Source of the DNA: an uncultured Collinsella sp.
Lineage (GTDB): Bacteria > Actinomycetota > Coriobacteriia > Coriobacteriales > Coriobacteriaceae
Reading direction: 5' to 3'
Length of the DNA stretch: 64,000 bases
Assembly (NCBI GenBank): GCA_902470365.1
Contig: CABRFZ010000005.1
Span: 1 to 64,000 of the forward strand
Part shown: positions 25,657-34,529 of the stretch, piece after piece
Numbering within the stretch: the first letter of the stretch is position 1
Layout of the letters: each line of letters begins with the position of its first letter
The notes under the pieces: generated by a model
Database searches by the model: none
What the model saw: only the letters and a program-made list of their open reading frames with translations
Told to the model about the DNA's origin: nothing
Translations under genes and position numbers: made by a program

Positions 25657-27606
25657 ATGAGGAAAACTCACCCCGTCAACGCGCTCAAAAAGCTTGGCAT
25701 AGGCCTCGCCTTTGGAGCTGCAACCATCATGTCCATGCCGACGTCTGCGCTCGCCTGCACGCAGATCTACATGGGCGGCAAGCTCACGGCGGACGGCAAC
25801 ACGTACTACGGCCGCGCCGAGGACTTTGGCAAGCGCTATCTTAAGCACTACGGCATCGAACCTGCCCACGAACCTGGCTTTAAGTACAGCTCGATTGAAT
25901 CTGCTTTTGAATACACTTCGAACAAGCCTACCTATCGCTACAGCTATGTACGCGACCACCCCTCCAACTGGATGGGTCGCACCGACGCCTACTCCGAGGC
26001 CGGCATCAACGAGAAGGGCGTCTCCTGCTCCGCCACGCTAAGCACCTCCTATAACGAGGAGGCCGCTGCAGCAGACCTCATCGATGAGGAAGTGGGTCTG
26101 GGCGAGTACAGTTACGGCAGCATCATCCTGGGCGAGAGCGCCACGGCCCGCGAGGGCGTCGAGCTTCTCGGCAGACTGATCGATGATCAAGGCGTCTGCA
26201 CCAACGACCAGATCATCATCGCCGACAACAACGAGACCTGGCTGTTCGCCACACTTTCCGCCCATCAGTGGATCGCCATGAAGCTCGCTGACGACGTCGC
26301 GTCGCTCAACCCTAATATCGGGAGCCTCAACTACGATGTCGACCTTGATGACCCCGAGAACTGCCTACACTCCGAGGGCATCGAGTCCATGCCCGTGGAG
26401 AAGGGCTTCGCCAAATACTCCGCTGACGGCAAATTCGATGTCGCCCAAACGTATGGCGAAAGCCTCGCCGATTCCGGCGTAAACCAGTGGTCCCGCTATG
26501 TGCAAGGCCGCGATTATTTTGGTAGTCAGCTGACCGAAGGCACAGATTACGACATTATCACAGTAAAGAAGGATGGAAAACCTGACCAAAAGGGAGCCAT
26601 GGTCAGCGAAATCCAGCCCCTGTTCTTCAGGCCTGGCAAGTCTGGCTGGAGCACCTTTGAGCTGATTCGTGCCTTTGGCAACCGCGGCGAGAACGTCCCT
26701 GGCCTCAACGCGAACACTGATGGTGTTTATTGCATCGGCAGCGAGCGCAACACCGAGATCAACCTCTTCCAGATTCGTCGCGGGTATGACCCCGAAGTCG
26801 CTACCATCCAGTGGGAAATGCTCTCCCGCGCCGCGTACTCCGTCGCCATCCCGTTGTACTCCGCTCTGATAACTGAGGTCAGCCCGTACTTCAGCGATCA
26901 GACCGTCTCCTTCGATCACTGCAACCAGACTGACGTCGTGTACAACGAGGAGCCCGAGAACTCAATCAACTACGTCCTCATGGACATCAGCTCGCTCTGC
27001 TTCGAGAACCCTGACACCCTTGGTGTCAGCGTCCGCGCCTACCTCGATGCACTCCAGAACGAGCTCATCGAGCAGAACAAGGAAGTTGACGCCGCCATGC
27101 TGGCCGAGACGACCACCGAGGGCCGCACTGCCCTGGCCAACAAGGCCGGCAATGCTGCCACCGAGAACACCTACGTCAAGTGCAAGGCCTTGCTCCAGGA
27201 GATGCGCGCCTATCTGAAGGCTGAGAACTTCGACCAGCCCTTCACCCCGAGCGACCTGAACACCGAGACCAACGGCCTCAAGGTGTCCATCACCTACGCC
27301 AAGGACGCTCTTGCCACCGACCCGGTAACCCCAGATCAGCCTGGCACTCCCGAGCAGCCTGGTACTCCTGAACAGCCCGGTACCCCCGAGCAGCCCGCTA
27401 AGCCCGAACAGCCCACCACCAAGCCCGAGAAGCCTGGCAAGTCGGACACCGCGACCACGGTAACCACCAACAAGACGAACACCAAGGGCGGCCTGCCCAC
27501 CACCGGTGATCGTTTTGATGGCCGCGTGGTGGCTGCATTCGCCATCGCTGGCGTTGCCGTCATCTCCGCGGGCGGTTACTTCCTCTACCGTCGCAATAAG
27601 GAGTAA
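25657..27606 (+). CDS. Secreted, LPXTG-anchored C69 family dipeptidase
   Basis: A 649-residue wall-anchored peptidase. The signal peptide (residues 1-33) ends ALA before Cys34, which becomes the N-terminal nucleophile of the mature PepD/C69 domain (CTQIYMGG, then GRAEDFG). After the catalytic domain comes a helical region, three to four PGTPEQ repeats (about 555-580), and a sorting signal LPTTG, a hydrophobic segment and RRNKE. It should be fixed to peptidoglycan by a sortase not seen in this window and cut dipeptides outside the cell, feeding amino acids to a fermenter. The start has GGGAGGGAAA before it. Confidence 0.93.
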   Translation: MRKTHPVNALKKLGIGLAFGAATIMSMPTSALACTQIYMGGKLTADGNTYYGRAEDFGKRYLKHYGIEPAHEPGFKYSSIESAFEYTSNKPTYRYSYVRDHPSNWMGRTDAYSEAGINEKGVSCSATLSTSYNEEAAAADLIDEEVGLGEYSYGSIILGESATAREGVELLGRLIDDQGVCTNDQIIIADNNETWLFATLSAHQWIAMKLADDVASLNPNIGSLNYDVDLDDPENCLHSEGIESMPVEKGFAKYSADGKFDVAQTYGESLADSGVNQWSRYVQGRDYFGSQLTEGTDYDIITVKKDGKPDQKGAMVSEIQPLFFRPGKSGWSTFELIRAFGNRGENVPGLNANTDGVYCIGSERNTEINLFQIRRGYDPEVATIQWEMLSRAAYSVAIPLYSALITEVSPYFSDQTVSFDHCNQTDVVYNEEPENSINYVLMDISSLCFENPDTLGVSVRAYLDALQNELIEQNKEVDAAMLAETTTEGRTALANKAGNAATENTYVKCKALLQEMRAYLKAENFDQPFTPSDLNTETNGLKVSITYAKDALATDPVTPDQPGTPEQPGTPEQPGTPEQPAKPEQPTTKPEKPGKSDTATTVTTNKTNTKGGLPTTGDRFDGRVVAAFAIAGVAVISAGGYFLYRRNKE

Positions 27607-27617
27607 CGTCTTAGCTG

Positions 27618-27664
27618 AGCGGGCGAGGCAGCAATGGCAGCCTCGCCCGCTTAACCCGCCTTTT
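27618..27664 (+). terminator. Terminator after the C69 dipeptidase gene
   Basis: AGCGGGCGAGGC pairs perfectly with GCCTCGCCCGCT around a ten-base loop; TTTTT follows nine bases later. Confidence 0.75.
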
Positions 27665-27726
27665 TGACCGACGGGAAACCCGCCTGAAATCTTTTCAAAA
27701 AAGATTTCCCCGCACACACTTTGCTG

Positions 27727-27735
27727 TGCTATAGT
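27727..27735 (+). promoter_or_regulatory. Extended -10 promoter of the Trp leader
   Basis: TGCTATAGT is an extended -10 element about 60 bases upstream of the leader peptide start. No convincing -35 is seen. Confidence 0.5.
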
Positions 27736-27793
27736 GCAGCGCAACAGCAACTAGGTGCGACCGCGCCACGGCATCACGAAAGGAGCCACCGAC

Positions 27794-27862
27794 ATGAAGA
27801 ACACGATGAAGTCTCTCAACAACTGGTGGTGGCGTGATGCGAATACGATCGGTCGACAGTGA
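27794..27862 (+). CDS. Tryptophan leader peptide
   Basis: A 22-residue open frame starting at ATG 27794, with AAAGGAG nine bases upstream. Residues 11-13 are three consecutive Trp codons (27824-27832). The stop TGA is at 27860. It precedes a hairpin terminator and a transporter gene of tryptophan-transporter type, the layout of a trp attenuator: ribosome stalling at the Trp codons when charged tRNA-Trp is short would let transcription continue. Confidence 0.88.
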   Translation: MKNTMKSLNNWWWRDANTIGRQ

Positions 27863-27929
27863 GTCCCTCACGCCTGTTTTTGCTCTCTAGGTGATTGGAA
27901 GGCCTCCGGTTTCGACCGGGGGCCTTTTT
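27831..27929 (+). promoter_or_regulatory. Trp attenuator (pause stem and terminator)
   Basis: Segment 1, GGCGTGA (27831-27837) overlapping the third Trp codon, pairs with segment 2, TCACGCC (27868-27874). The terminator is AAGGCCTCCGGT-TTCG-ACCGGGGGCC followed by TTTTT (27899-27929). The antiterminator pairing of segment 2 with segment 3 was not clearly resolved by eye; ACGCCT with AGGC of the terminator left arm is one candidate. Confidence 0.8.
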
Positions 27930-28006
27930 CTATCTCGAGCCCGATCGCATTCGCATCACGCGCCTCCGCTTTTCTCTTGCACTCCCATTCCGAAAGGATT
28001 TTCACC

Positions 28007-28579
28007 ATGTCTCAGAACACCGCCGCCACCCAGCCCCGCACCGTCCAGACCGCCGACCGTGGCAAACTCGATGTCCGCGCCCTCGTCCTGCTCGCCATCC
28101 TGCTCGCCGCCGGCTTCATCCTCAACTTCACCGTCGGCAAGGCAATCTCGGGCATCTCGGGCGGCATGATCAGCCCCGAGTTCATCATCTCGGCCTTCTG
28201 CCTCACCATCCTGGTCGTTCGTCCCAACATCGGCCAGGCGCTCGTCATTGGCCTCATCTCGGCTGCCGTGATCCAGATCACCACCACCTCGCCGTTCGTC
28301 GATTTTGCCGCCGAGGGCATCGCCGCCATGCTCATGGCCGGCATCGTCAACGCCGCCGGCAAGAACGGTCAGGTCAAGCCCGCCATCGCCATTGTCGCAA
28401 CCTTCCTGACCACATTTGTCTCCGGCGTCATCTTCATGATCATCAAGATGGCCATGCTCGGCGTGGTCGGCGAGCTCGCCGCCGCCATGCTGCCCGTCGT
28501 CGCCATGACCGCCGTCTTTAACGCCATTCTGGTCGGCGCCCTCTACATGCCCATCCAGAAGGCCCTTAAGCTCAACTAA
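28007..28579 (+). CDS. ECF transporter S component, TrpP-like (predicted tryptophan)
   Basis: A 190-residue membrane protein with about five or six hydrophobic segments. The pattern LLAAGFILNF, GGMISPEFIISAF and ALVIGLISAAVIQITTTSP resembles the TrpP/YhaG family of tryptophan transporters. The start at 28007 is preceded by AAAGGATTTTCACC. Regulation by a Trp-codon attenuator directly upstream supports tryptophan as substrate. It should bind substrate and work with the ATPase and T subunits encoded 208 bases downstream. The gap holds a family I nested repeat. Confidence 0.85.
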   Translation: MSQNTAATQPRTVQTADRGKLDVRALVLLAILLAAGFILNFTVGKAISGISGGMISPEFIISAFCLTILVVRPNIGQALVIGLISAAVIQITTTSPFVDFAAEGIAAMLMAGIVNAAGKNGQVKPAIAIVATFLTTFVSGVIFMIIKMAMLGVVGELAAAMLPVVAMTAVFNAILVGALYMPIQKALKLN

Positions 28580-28585
28580 CCTGCT

Positions 28586-28686
28586 CGGCTTTACGAGCCA
28601 CCCCATCTTGGCGTTCATTCGTCGCTCGCGTACCCAAGTACGCTTCGTTCCTCTTTCGCGCCAACCTGGGGCACCTCGTAAAGCCG
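28586..28686 (+). repeat. 3'-UTR nested inverted repeat, family I, copy 1
   Basis: Starts six bases after the S-component stop. Outer arms CGGCTTTACGAG (28586-28597) and CTCGTAAAGCCG (28675-28686) are perfect. Inside come CCCCA with TGGGG, TTGGCG with CGCCAA, and the apical GCGTAC-CCAA-GTACGC. Shared single-strand blocks are CATCTTG, TCGTCGCTC and TTCCTCTTTC. It lies inside an operon, so it may be a partial terminator or processing site. Confidence 0.88.
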
Positions 28687-28787
28687 TCTCCGTACTTCAC
28701 CACCAAAGACTGTCCCAAACAACGAGCTCATGGACGTTCTTATACGGTTCGTCATTCAAGAAACTCCGATGACTATGAAAGGTATCC

Positions 28788-30539
28788 ATGGAAACGATCA
28801 TCAACGTCGACGATGTCTCGTTCTCCTATGGCACGCAGACCGAGCAGGCGCTCAGCCACATCTCGCTCAGCGTGAACAAGGGAGATTTCATCGGCATCAT
28901 CGGGCCCTCGGGCGCCGGCAAGTCCACGCTTGCCGCCTGTCTGTCAGGTGCCGTGCCCCACCACTACACCGGCACGTTCTTTGGGTCCGTCATGGTTGAC
29001 GGCCATGACACCTGCGAGGCCTCGCTCACCGACGTGTCACAGATCGTCGGCAGCGTGCTGCAGGATATCGACACGCAGATGGTCGCCTCGGTCGTCGAGG
29101 ACGAGATGCTCTTTGGCCTCGAGAACTTTGGCGTTCCCCACGACCTGATCGAGCAGCGCGTGAGCGAAACGCTCGAGACCGTCGGCATCAGCGACCTGCG
29201 CGACCGCGAGATCGCAACCCTCTCGGGCGGACAGAAGCAAAAGGTAGCCATCGCCGCCATCCTCGCCATGCGTCCGCGCGTCTTGGTTCTCGACGAGCCC
29301 ACCGCGGCACTCGACCCCGCCAGCTCCACGTTGGTCTTCGAGACGCTGCGTGAGGCAAACCGCGCACTTGGAATCACCATCGTCGTCGTTGAGCAAAAGG
29401 TCGCCCTGCTCTCGGAGTACTGCAACCGCGTGCTCGTGCTCAACCTTGGCGAAATCGCGCTGCAGGGCGAGCCACACGAGGTCTTCGCGCATACCGACGA
29501 GCTTCGTGCCATCGGCGTCGACTGCCCTCGCGTCACGCGTATCTTCAATAGCCTCGAGGCCGATGGCCTGGTAAGCGGTACCCCCTGCTTGGATGTCGAT
29601 GAGGCTGAGCGCCTGATTTCGGGCATCGTCGACCCCGCACACGCGGCCATCGAAGCCCAGGCGCCCACCGGTTCCCCGCATGCACCGTCGTTGCGTCCTC
29701 ATGCCAAGGACGCCGAACCCGTACTCACCTTCGACCATGTTGAGTTTGCCTATCCCAATGGCGGCGCCGCCGTCCACGACCTCAACCTGACCCTCTATCC
29801 CGGCGAGCTCGTGGGCATCGTCGGCCAAAACGGCGCCGGCAAGACCACGCTCACCAAGCTGCTCACAGGCCTGCTTAAGCCCGCCTCGGGCAGCGTGCGC
29901 GTCACGGGACTGGATACCGCAACCGTTCCCACGAGCCGCATCGCTCGCGAGGTCGCGACCCTCTTCCAAAACCCCGACCGCCAGATCTGCAAGGACACCG
30001 TGCTCGACGAGGTCGCCTTTGGCCTGGAGCTTACCGGCATCGACCGTGCCGAGGCGCTGCGTCGCGCCCAGCTCGTCATCGACCGCTTTGGCTTGCCGGC
30101 CGACGAGGCGCCCTTCTCGCTCTCGCGCGGTCAGCGACAAATGGTGGCGCTTGCCTCCGTCGTAGTGGTTGAGCCCAAGATCGTCGTGCTCGACGAGCCC
30201 ACGAGCGGCCTTGATTACCGCGAGTGCATGACCGTCATGGAAACGGTGCGCACCATGGCCGAGCGCGGTTGCGCCGTTATCATGGTCTGCCACGATATGG
30301 AAGTCGTCTCGGATTTTGCCGAGCGCATTGTGGTAATGGCCGACGGTCGCATCCTCGACCGCGGCCGCACGCACGAGCTATTCTCGAACATCGATCTCAT
30401 GCGGCGTGCCTACGTGGAGCCTCCCCAGGTTATTGAACTCTCGCGCCGTCTGGCATCTTCCGTCTCGCCCGCTTTTGCGCAGGTGAGCGAGGTCTCCGAT
30501 GTCGTTCGAATTACCAAGGAGATGGTCCACCGTGGTTAA
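28788..30539 (+). CDS. ECF transporter ATPase, fused A1-A2
   Basis: A 583-residue energy-coupling subunit made of two ABC ATPase domains in one chain, where many bacteria have separate EcfA1 and EcfA2. Domain 1: Walker A GPSGAGKST (about residue 43), signature LSGGQKQ, Walker B VLVLDEPTAALD. Domain 2: Walker A GQNGAGKTT (about 348), signature LSRGQRQ (Gly to Arg in the second position), Walker B IVVLDEPTSGLD. A linker near residues 285-310 joins them. AAAGG precedes the start. The T subunit gene overlaps its end by eight bases. Confidence 0.94.
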   Translation: METIINVDDVSFSYGTQTEQALSHISLSVNKGDFIGIIGPSGAGKSTLAACLSGAVPHHYTGTFFGSVMVDGHDTCEASLTDVSQIVGSVLQDIDTQMVASVVEDEMLFGLENFGVPHDLIEQRVSETLETVGISDLRDREIATLSGGQKQKVAIAAILAMRPRVLVLDEPTAALDPASSTLVFETLREANRALGITIVVVEQKVALLSEYCNRVLVLNLGEIALQGEPHEVFAHTDELRAIGVDCPRVTRIFNSLEADGLVSGTPCLDVDEAERLISGIVDPAHAAIEAQAPTGSPHAPSLRPHAKDAEPVLTFDHVEFAYPNGGAAVHDLNLTLYPGELVGIVGQNGAGKTTLTKLLTGLLKPASGSVRVTGLDTATVPTSRIAREVATLFQNPDRQICKDTVLDEVAFGLELTGIDRAEALRRAQLVIDRFGLPADEAPFSLSRGQRQMVALASVVVVEPKIVVLDEPTSGLDYRECMTVMETVRTMAERGCAVIMVCHDMEVVSDFAERIVVMADGRILDRGRTHELFSNIDLMRRAYVEPPQVIELSRRLASSVSPAFAQVSEVSDVVRITKEMVHRG

Positions 30540-31278
30540 CGTCATCGACTACATGCCGGGTGACACGCTGCTGCATCGCCTGAACCCCGTCGTCAAACTG
30601 GGCCTCGCCGCCGCCATCATCGTCGGCATCTTCTTGTCCGACGCCTACGTGGCGCTGCTGGGCTTTTTGGCACTCACCCTTGCGCTGGGTGCCTATGCCG
30701 GCGTCGTCGACCGTCTGTTCTCGCTGCTCAAGTTGCTGATTCCGCTCGCGCTTATCATGCTGGTGCTCCAGCTGGCCTTTATGCGCGATGGCAACGTGGT
30801 GTGGGGCTTTATCACCGACACGGGCCTCATCACAGGATCGAAGGCCTGCCTGCGCCTGCTGGGTGTGGCGTTACCACTCATCCTCATGCTCATGGTGACC
30901 AAGCTCAACGACCTTGCCAACGCCTGCGTCGAGGTGCTGCACGTACCGTATCGCTATGCCTTCACCTTTACCACGGCGCTGCGCTTTGTGCCGGTGTTTG
31001 GTCAGGAGATGAACGCCATCATGGAGGCGCAGACCGCACGCGGCGTCGAGTACGACACCAAGAACCCCATCAAGAAGCTTGAGCTCATGCTGCCACTGTG
31101 CGTGCCGCTGCTCATCTCGAGCGTGGGCAAGACCGATGCCACAGCCTTGGCGGCAGAACAGCGCGGCTTCTATCTTCGTACGCGCGCCAGCTCGTACAAG
31201 CGCTACCCCATCAAGGGCCTAGACACCGCCGTGCTCATCGTCAGCATCGCCCTCATCGCCATCGGCTTCCTGTTCTAG
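30532..31278 (+). CDS. ECF transporter T component
   Basis: A 248-residue membrane protein that couples the ATPase to the S component. Several hydrophobic segments are followed by the coupling-helix motifs AQTARGVEYD and AAEQRGF (the two Ala-Arg-Gly signatures). The start is GTG at 30532, inside the end of the ATPase gene (GTGGTTAA overlap), with AAGGAG ten bases upstream. With the S and A genes it forms a complete dedicated ECF module. Confidence 0.92.
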   Translation: MVNVIDYMPGDTLLHRLNPVVKLGLAAAIIVGIFLSDAYVALLGFLALTLALGAYAGVVDRLFSLLKLLIPLALIMLVLQLAFMRDGNVVWGFITDTGLITGSKACLRLLGVALPLILMLMVTKLNDLANACVEVLHVPYRYAFTFTTALRFVPVFGQEMNAIMEAQTARGVEYDTKNPIKKLELMLPLCVPLLISSVGKTDATALAAEQRGFYLRTRASSYKRYPIKGLDTAVLIVSIALIAIGFLF

Positions 31279-31306
31279 TTCACCACCGACAGCAACCGCC
31301 CAACGC

Positions 31307-31344
31307 AAAAGGCCTCGGCTCGCACCAAACGAGCCGAGGCCTTT
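31307..31344 (+). terminator. Terminator after the ECF operon
   Basis: A perfect 15-bp stem, AAAGGCCTCGGCTCG with its complement at 31330-31344, ends in TTT; A-rich on the other side, so it may work both ways. Confidence 0.9.
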
Positions 31345-31362
31345 ACTGTTTCACCAGATAAA

Positions 31363-31397
31363 ACCTACCAAAATTAACCTGTCCCTTTTTGGCGGGT
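31363..31397 (-). repeat. Small hairpin with GGGACAGGTT loop, copy 1
   Basis: ACCTACCAAAA and TTTTGGCGGGT (9 of 11 paired) enclose AACCTGTCCC, the complement of GGGACAGGTT. The same loop with other arms occurs at 45333 and 46547. Confidence 0.55.
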
Positions 31398-31403
31398 CGG
31401 AAG

Positions 31404-32150
31404 CTAGAGGCGGTAGGGAGCGCCGCTGCGGATGATGGATTCACGCACCAGGACGTCCATGGCGTCGAGGGTGATCTCGGGCATCTCTCGGTACTTTTGC
31501 AGCACCGATAGCTCGGTGCAGGCCAGAATGACGCGGTCGCAGCCGCTACGGGCGAACTCCCACATCACGCGGTCGAACTTATCCATATCGGGCTCACGTC
31601 CGGCCTTCACATCATCGTAGATAAGCGACATCACATCGTTCTGACGTTTCTCGCTGGGATAGACGACCTCAACACCCGCAGCCTTACATTCGCGGCCGTA
31701 GACGCCCGCGCCCACGGTGCCATCGGTGCCCATAATGCCAATCTTGTGCACCGGCTCGGCCGGCATACTCAGGTTGGGGTCGAACTCGCACTCCCCCATC
31801 ACCGCACCGGCCAGAGCATAGCGCACCGACTCACGCGGCATGTGGATAATCGGCACCTTCGTAAACGACTGGATCTGGTCGTAGAAGTAGTGCGACGTGT
31901 TGCAGGGAATGGCAATGTGCGCACAGCCCAGCGACTCGAGTGCCTGGGCACACTCTTTCATGGTCGCCAGCAGCTTGGCATGCTCGCCGGTCTTAATGGC
32001 CAACGTGCGGTCGGGCATGGTCGACTTGGAGAGCACCACCATGTCGATATGTTCCTGATCGCAGGCAGCAGCCGTATGACGCACCACTTGGTCGTAGTAA
32101 TACGACGTGGCCTCGGCGCCCATGCCGCCGATAACTCCCAGCTTTTCCAT
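31404..32150 (-). CDS. Aspartate/glutamate racemase family protein
   Basis: A 248-residue cofactor-independent racemase homologue. The two catalytic cysteines are in PCNTSH and ACTELS. The start at 32150 is preceded by AAGGAGG; the frame is open further upstream but without a ribosome site. It follows the ATP-grasp ligase gene by 84 bases on the same strand. In Enterococcus faecium an aspartate racemase neighbours the D-aspartate ligase of the peptidoglycan cross-bridge, so D-aspartate production is the favoured guess; D-glutamate production is the alternative. Confidence 0.88.
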   Translation of the reverse strand: MEKLGVIGGMGAEATSYYYDQVVRHTAAACDQEHIDMVVLSKSTMPDRTLAIKTGEHAKLLATMKECAQALESLGCAHIAIPCNTSHYFYDQIQSFTKVPIIHMPRESVRYALAGAVMGECEFDPNLSMPAEPVHKIGIMGTDGTVGAGVYGRECKAAGVEVVYPSEKRQNDVMSLIYDDVKAGREPDMDKFDRVMWEFARSGCDRVILACTELSVLQKYREMPEITLDAMDVLVRESIIRSGAPYRL

Positions 32151-32234
32151 CGCCGCCTCCTTGGTGACGCTTGCGCAATTGCGCGTATCATACCCGCGCC
32201 CGCCCGATGCAAACCGGACGGGCGCCGCGCTCAT

Positions 32235-33491
32235 CTACTTGTAATACGTCTTGAACAGCTTAAAGTGGCGCAGCTTGGTGTGCCACATGCGCAGCCAGCG
32301 GTTAAAGACAAAGTCGCCCTTCATAAACGAAGGGTCGGCGCCCTTGCCTTCCTTGTCCAGGCGATGCACCTTAGCGCGCAGCTCGGGATCCTTGACGTAC
32401 TTGTCGACGACGCCCATGGGGACGACCATCCACAGGGCCTCGTCCTGAGCCGTCACAAACTCCGGCTCAAACGGACGGTTGAACACATACTCGTCCACCA
32501 CATACTTGGCAACGTTAAAGCCGCTGTTGGTAACGTAGTAGTTGCTGCGGCCCTGGCGCGTGTTGAAATCGAAGAACTTAAACGAGCCGTCGCGCTCGTC
32601 GTACTTTACGTCAAAGTTGGAATAGCCCACAAAGTGAAGGTCCTCGAGCAACTTGCGCACGCCGCCCATGAGCTCGTCGTTGGGCTCGGTAATGATACAG
32701 GCATGGTTGCCGACACCGTGGGGCTGATGCTCCTCGAGCAGCACATGGCCCAGGCACATCATGCGGACCTTACCGTTGCGGTCGGAATAGCTGGTGAGCA
32801 CGCGCATGTACTCGTCGTTGCCGGGCACGCGATCCTGCAAGATCAGGTCGTCGGTGTAGCCGCTGGCATACGAATCGCGAATGACCTGTTCCAGCTCGGC
32901 GCGGTCGGCAATCTCATAAGCCTTCTTCTGGCCCTCGAACTCATGCTGCCACCACATGATGCCGTCAGAAGGCTTCAGAATCATCGGGTAAGGAAAATCG
33001 ATCTGGTCGAGCACTTCGGCAGGTGCCTCGCCTTGGGCGTTCAGCATCGCCATGGTGAAAGTAAAGGTATGCGGATAGGGCACACCATGCTTCTCGCACA
33101 GCTCGTAGAAGATCTCCTTCTTCTGGCACTGCTCGAGCATGCTGTAGGGCGCATAGGGAGCGACGATGTTATCCGCCAGCTCATGAGCATCCTTGGCTTG
33201 AGCCACGAGAGCGACATAGTTGTCGCCACAGCCCACAAGGACAATCGTCTTATCGGTATGCGCTTGGGCAATGCCGTTGACGGTTTTGAGCATCACGGGC
33301 ATGGTATCGATATCCACGTTGGGCGTGTAGTCGATAATCTGGCTGCGGTACGCGGGACCCGTCTGATACTTGCCAAAGACCAGACTCTTGACCTGGTACT
33401 CCTCGTAGAAGGCGCGCGCCACCGAATAGGCGTTGATGTCGCCACCGAGCAGCACGGGAATGAACTCGCGCTCTGTAAATTGCAATGCCAT
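32235..33491 (-). CDS. ATP-grasp ligase, possible D-aspartate ligase
   Basis: A 418-residue ATP-grasp protein that would join a carboxylate to an amine through an acyl phosphate. Typical elements are YPMILKPSDG (ATP-binding Lys), the acidic metal site FKFFDFNTRQGRSNYYV, and LVGCGDNYVALVA in the N-terminal domain. It resembles Aslfm-type D-aspartate ligases in size and layout, and the adjacent racemase strengthens that reading. The C-terminus is basic and aromatic, which could hold it near the membrane. AGGAAG precedes the start. Other ATP-grasp substrates cannot be excluded. Confidence 0.8.
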   Translation of the reverse strand: MALQFTEREFIPVLLGGDINAYSVARAFYEEYQVKSLVFGKYQTGPAYRSQIIDYTPNVDIDTMPVMLKTVNGIAQAHTDKTIVLVGCGDNYVALVAQAKDAHELADNIVAPYAPYSMLEQCQKKEIFYELCEKHGVPYPHTFTFTMAMLNAQGEAPAEVLDQIDFPYPMILKPSDGIMWWQHEFEGQKKAYEIADRAELEQVIRDSYASGYTDDLILQDRVPGNDEYMRVLTSYSDRNGKVRMMCLGHVLLEEHQPHGVGNHACIITEPNDELMGGVRKLLEDLHFVGYSNFDVKYDERDGSFKFFDFNTRQGRSNYYVTNSGFNVAKYVVDEYVFNRPFEPEFVTAQDEALWMVVPMGVVDKYVKDPELRAKVHRLDKEGKGADPSFMKGDFVFNRWLRMWHTKLRHFKLFKTYYK

Positions 33492-33725
33492 GGAAACTTC
33501 CTATCATGAACTGCCCACACAACGGGCGGTCTTTGCGCAACTGATTTATTCTAGCGTGCCAAGCCGCCGGCGCCCAAAGCTCCACCGTATCTATGGCAAT
33601 CGACGCAATCGTCCAGCACGAAGGCCAGCACGAAGACGGCGCTCACCGTTGTATGACAATGGGCAATGAACCTACCGTTGTTGTAGGATTCAGCGTATTG
33701 ACATCTTCGAGCGAAAGGCGCACAC

Positions 33726-34358
33726 GTGCCCCAAGACCATCCGACCGATAATCCCATCCTCAATGCCGCGAGGCGCGAGCTGGCGGAACGTGCGAAAGCG
33801 ACCGCTCCCCTGTGCACGGCAAACGACGCCTACAACGGGCCTGCCCGTATCGTCTCAATCAACACGTCGGAGCACAAAGGCACGCGTAAGTCACCCGTCG
33901 CCGACGGGCACGACACCGTCATCGAGCAGTTTGGCCTCGCCTCCGATGCGCACGCCGGGCATTGGCACCGTCAGGTTTCCTTTTTGGCCGCAGAGTCCAT
34001 CCAGACGGCGCAGACGCGCGGGCTCGATGTGCACGAGGGCGACTTTGGCGAGAACTTCACAACCCAGGGCATCAACCTGCTCTCGCTCCCCCTGGGAACG
34101 CAGCTCAAGATTGGCAACGATGTCCTGGTCGAAATCAGCCAAATCGGCAAGGTCTGCCACACACGCTGTGCCATCTACTATCTCGCCGGCGACTGCATCT
34201 TTCCCCACGAGGGCGTTTTTGGCGTGGTACTAAAGGGCGGAGAGGTCTACGCCGGCGACGATATCCAGGTAATCAAACTCGGCGACGGCACCTGTTCGTT
34301 CACCCCCGCCGAAGCCCTCGAAGAGATTAAGCAGGCTCGCCAGAAGGGCACGCTGTAG
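33726..34358 (+). CDS. MOSC domain protein
   Basis: A 210-residue protein with a MOSC fold (about residues 40-185), found in molybdenum cofactor sulfurases and in stand-alone proteins. The conserved Cys is in GKVCHTRCAIY, and HAGHWHRQVSFL and EGDFGENFTTQGI match YiiM-type members. The start is GTG with GAAAGG upstream. No other molybdenum gene is near, so its role is unclear. Confidence 0.88.
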   Translation: MPQDHPTDNPILNAARRELAERAKATAPLCTANDAYNGPARIVSINTSEHKGTRKSPVADGHDTVIEQFGLASDAHAGHWHRQVSFLAAESIQTAQTRGLDVHEGDFGENFTTQGINLLSLPLGTQLKIGNDVLVEISQIGKVCHTRCAIYYLAGDCIFPHEGVFGVVLKGGEVYAGDDIQVIKLGDGTCSFTPAEALEEIKQARQKGTL

Positions 34359-34429
34359 TTATAAAACCCCACGTTGAGATGGCTTTTACAGCCCAAAACT
34401 CCTCTCAAACAGGGCTCTGTAACGTTAAA

Positions 34430-34529
34430 GTTGAACTCTATGGTTTCTCAACAATTCGTCATAACTGCAGGTCAAAGCCAAAGCCTCAAGTTCAACTTGA
34501 CCCTTTGGAACCTTTAAGGTTCAAGTTGA
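34430..34529 (+). promoter_or_regulatory. Repeated AGTT-AACT palindromes upstream of the wall protein gene
   Basis: AGTTGAACT (34430-34438) and AGTTCAACT (34489-34497) are near-identical palindromes. TCAACTTGACC (34492-34502) also pairs with GGTTCAAGTTGA (34518-34529) with one bulge. These look like an operator or leader stem. ATACCGTTC at 34549-34557 lies just downstream. Confidence 0.45.

Noticed and set aside
27300..27420. Short tandem repeats in the C69 dipeptidase gene as a possible CRISPR or VNTR locus
   Set aside because: They are in-frame codons for PGTPEQ in the wall-spanning stalk and have no spacers.
28730..28999. An ATG at 28730 upstream of the ECF ATPase as a separate gene
   Set aside because: The frame is out of phase with the ATPase, has no ribosome site, and overlaps the real start at 28788.
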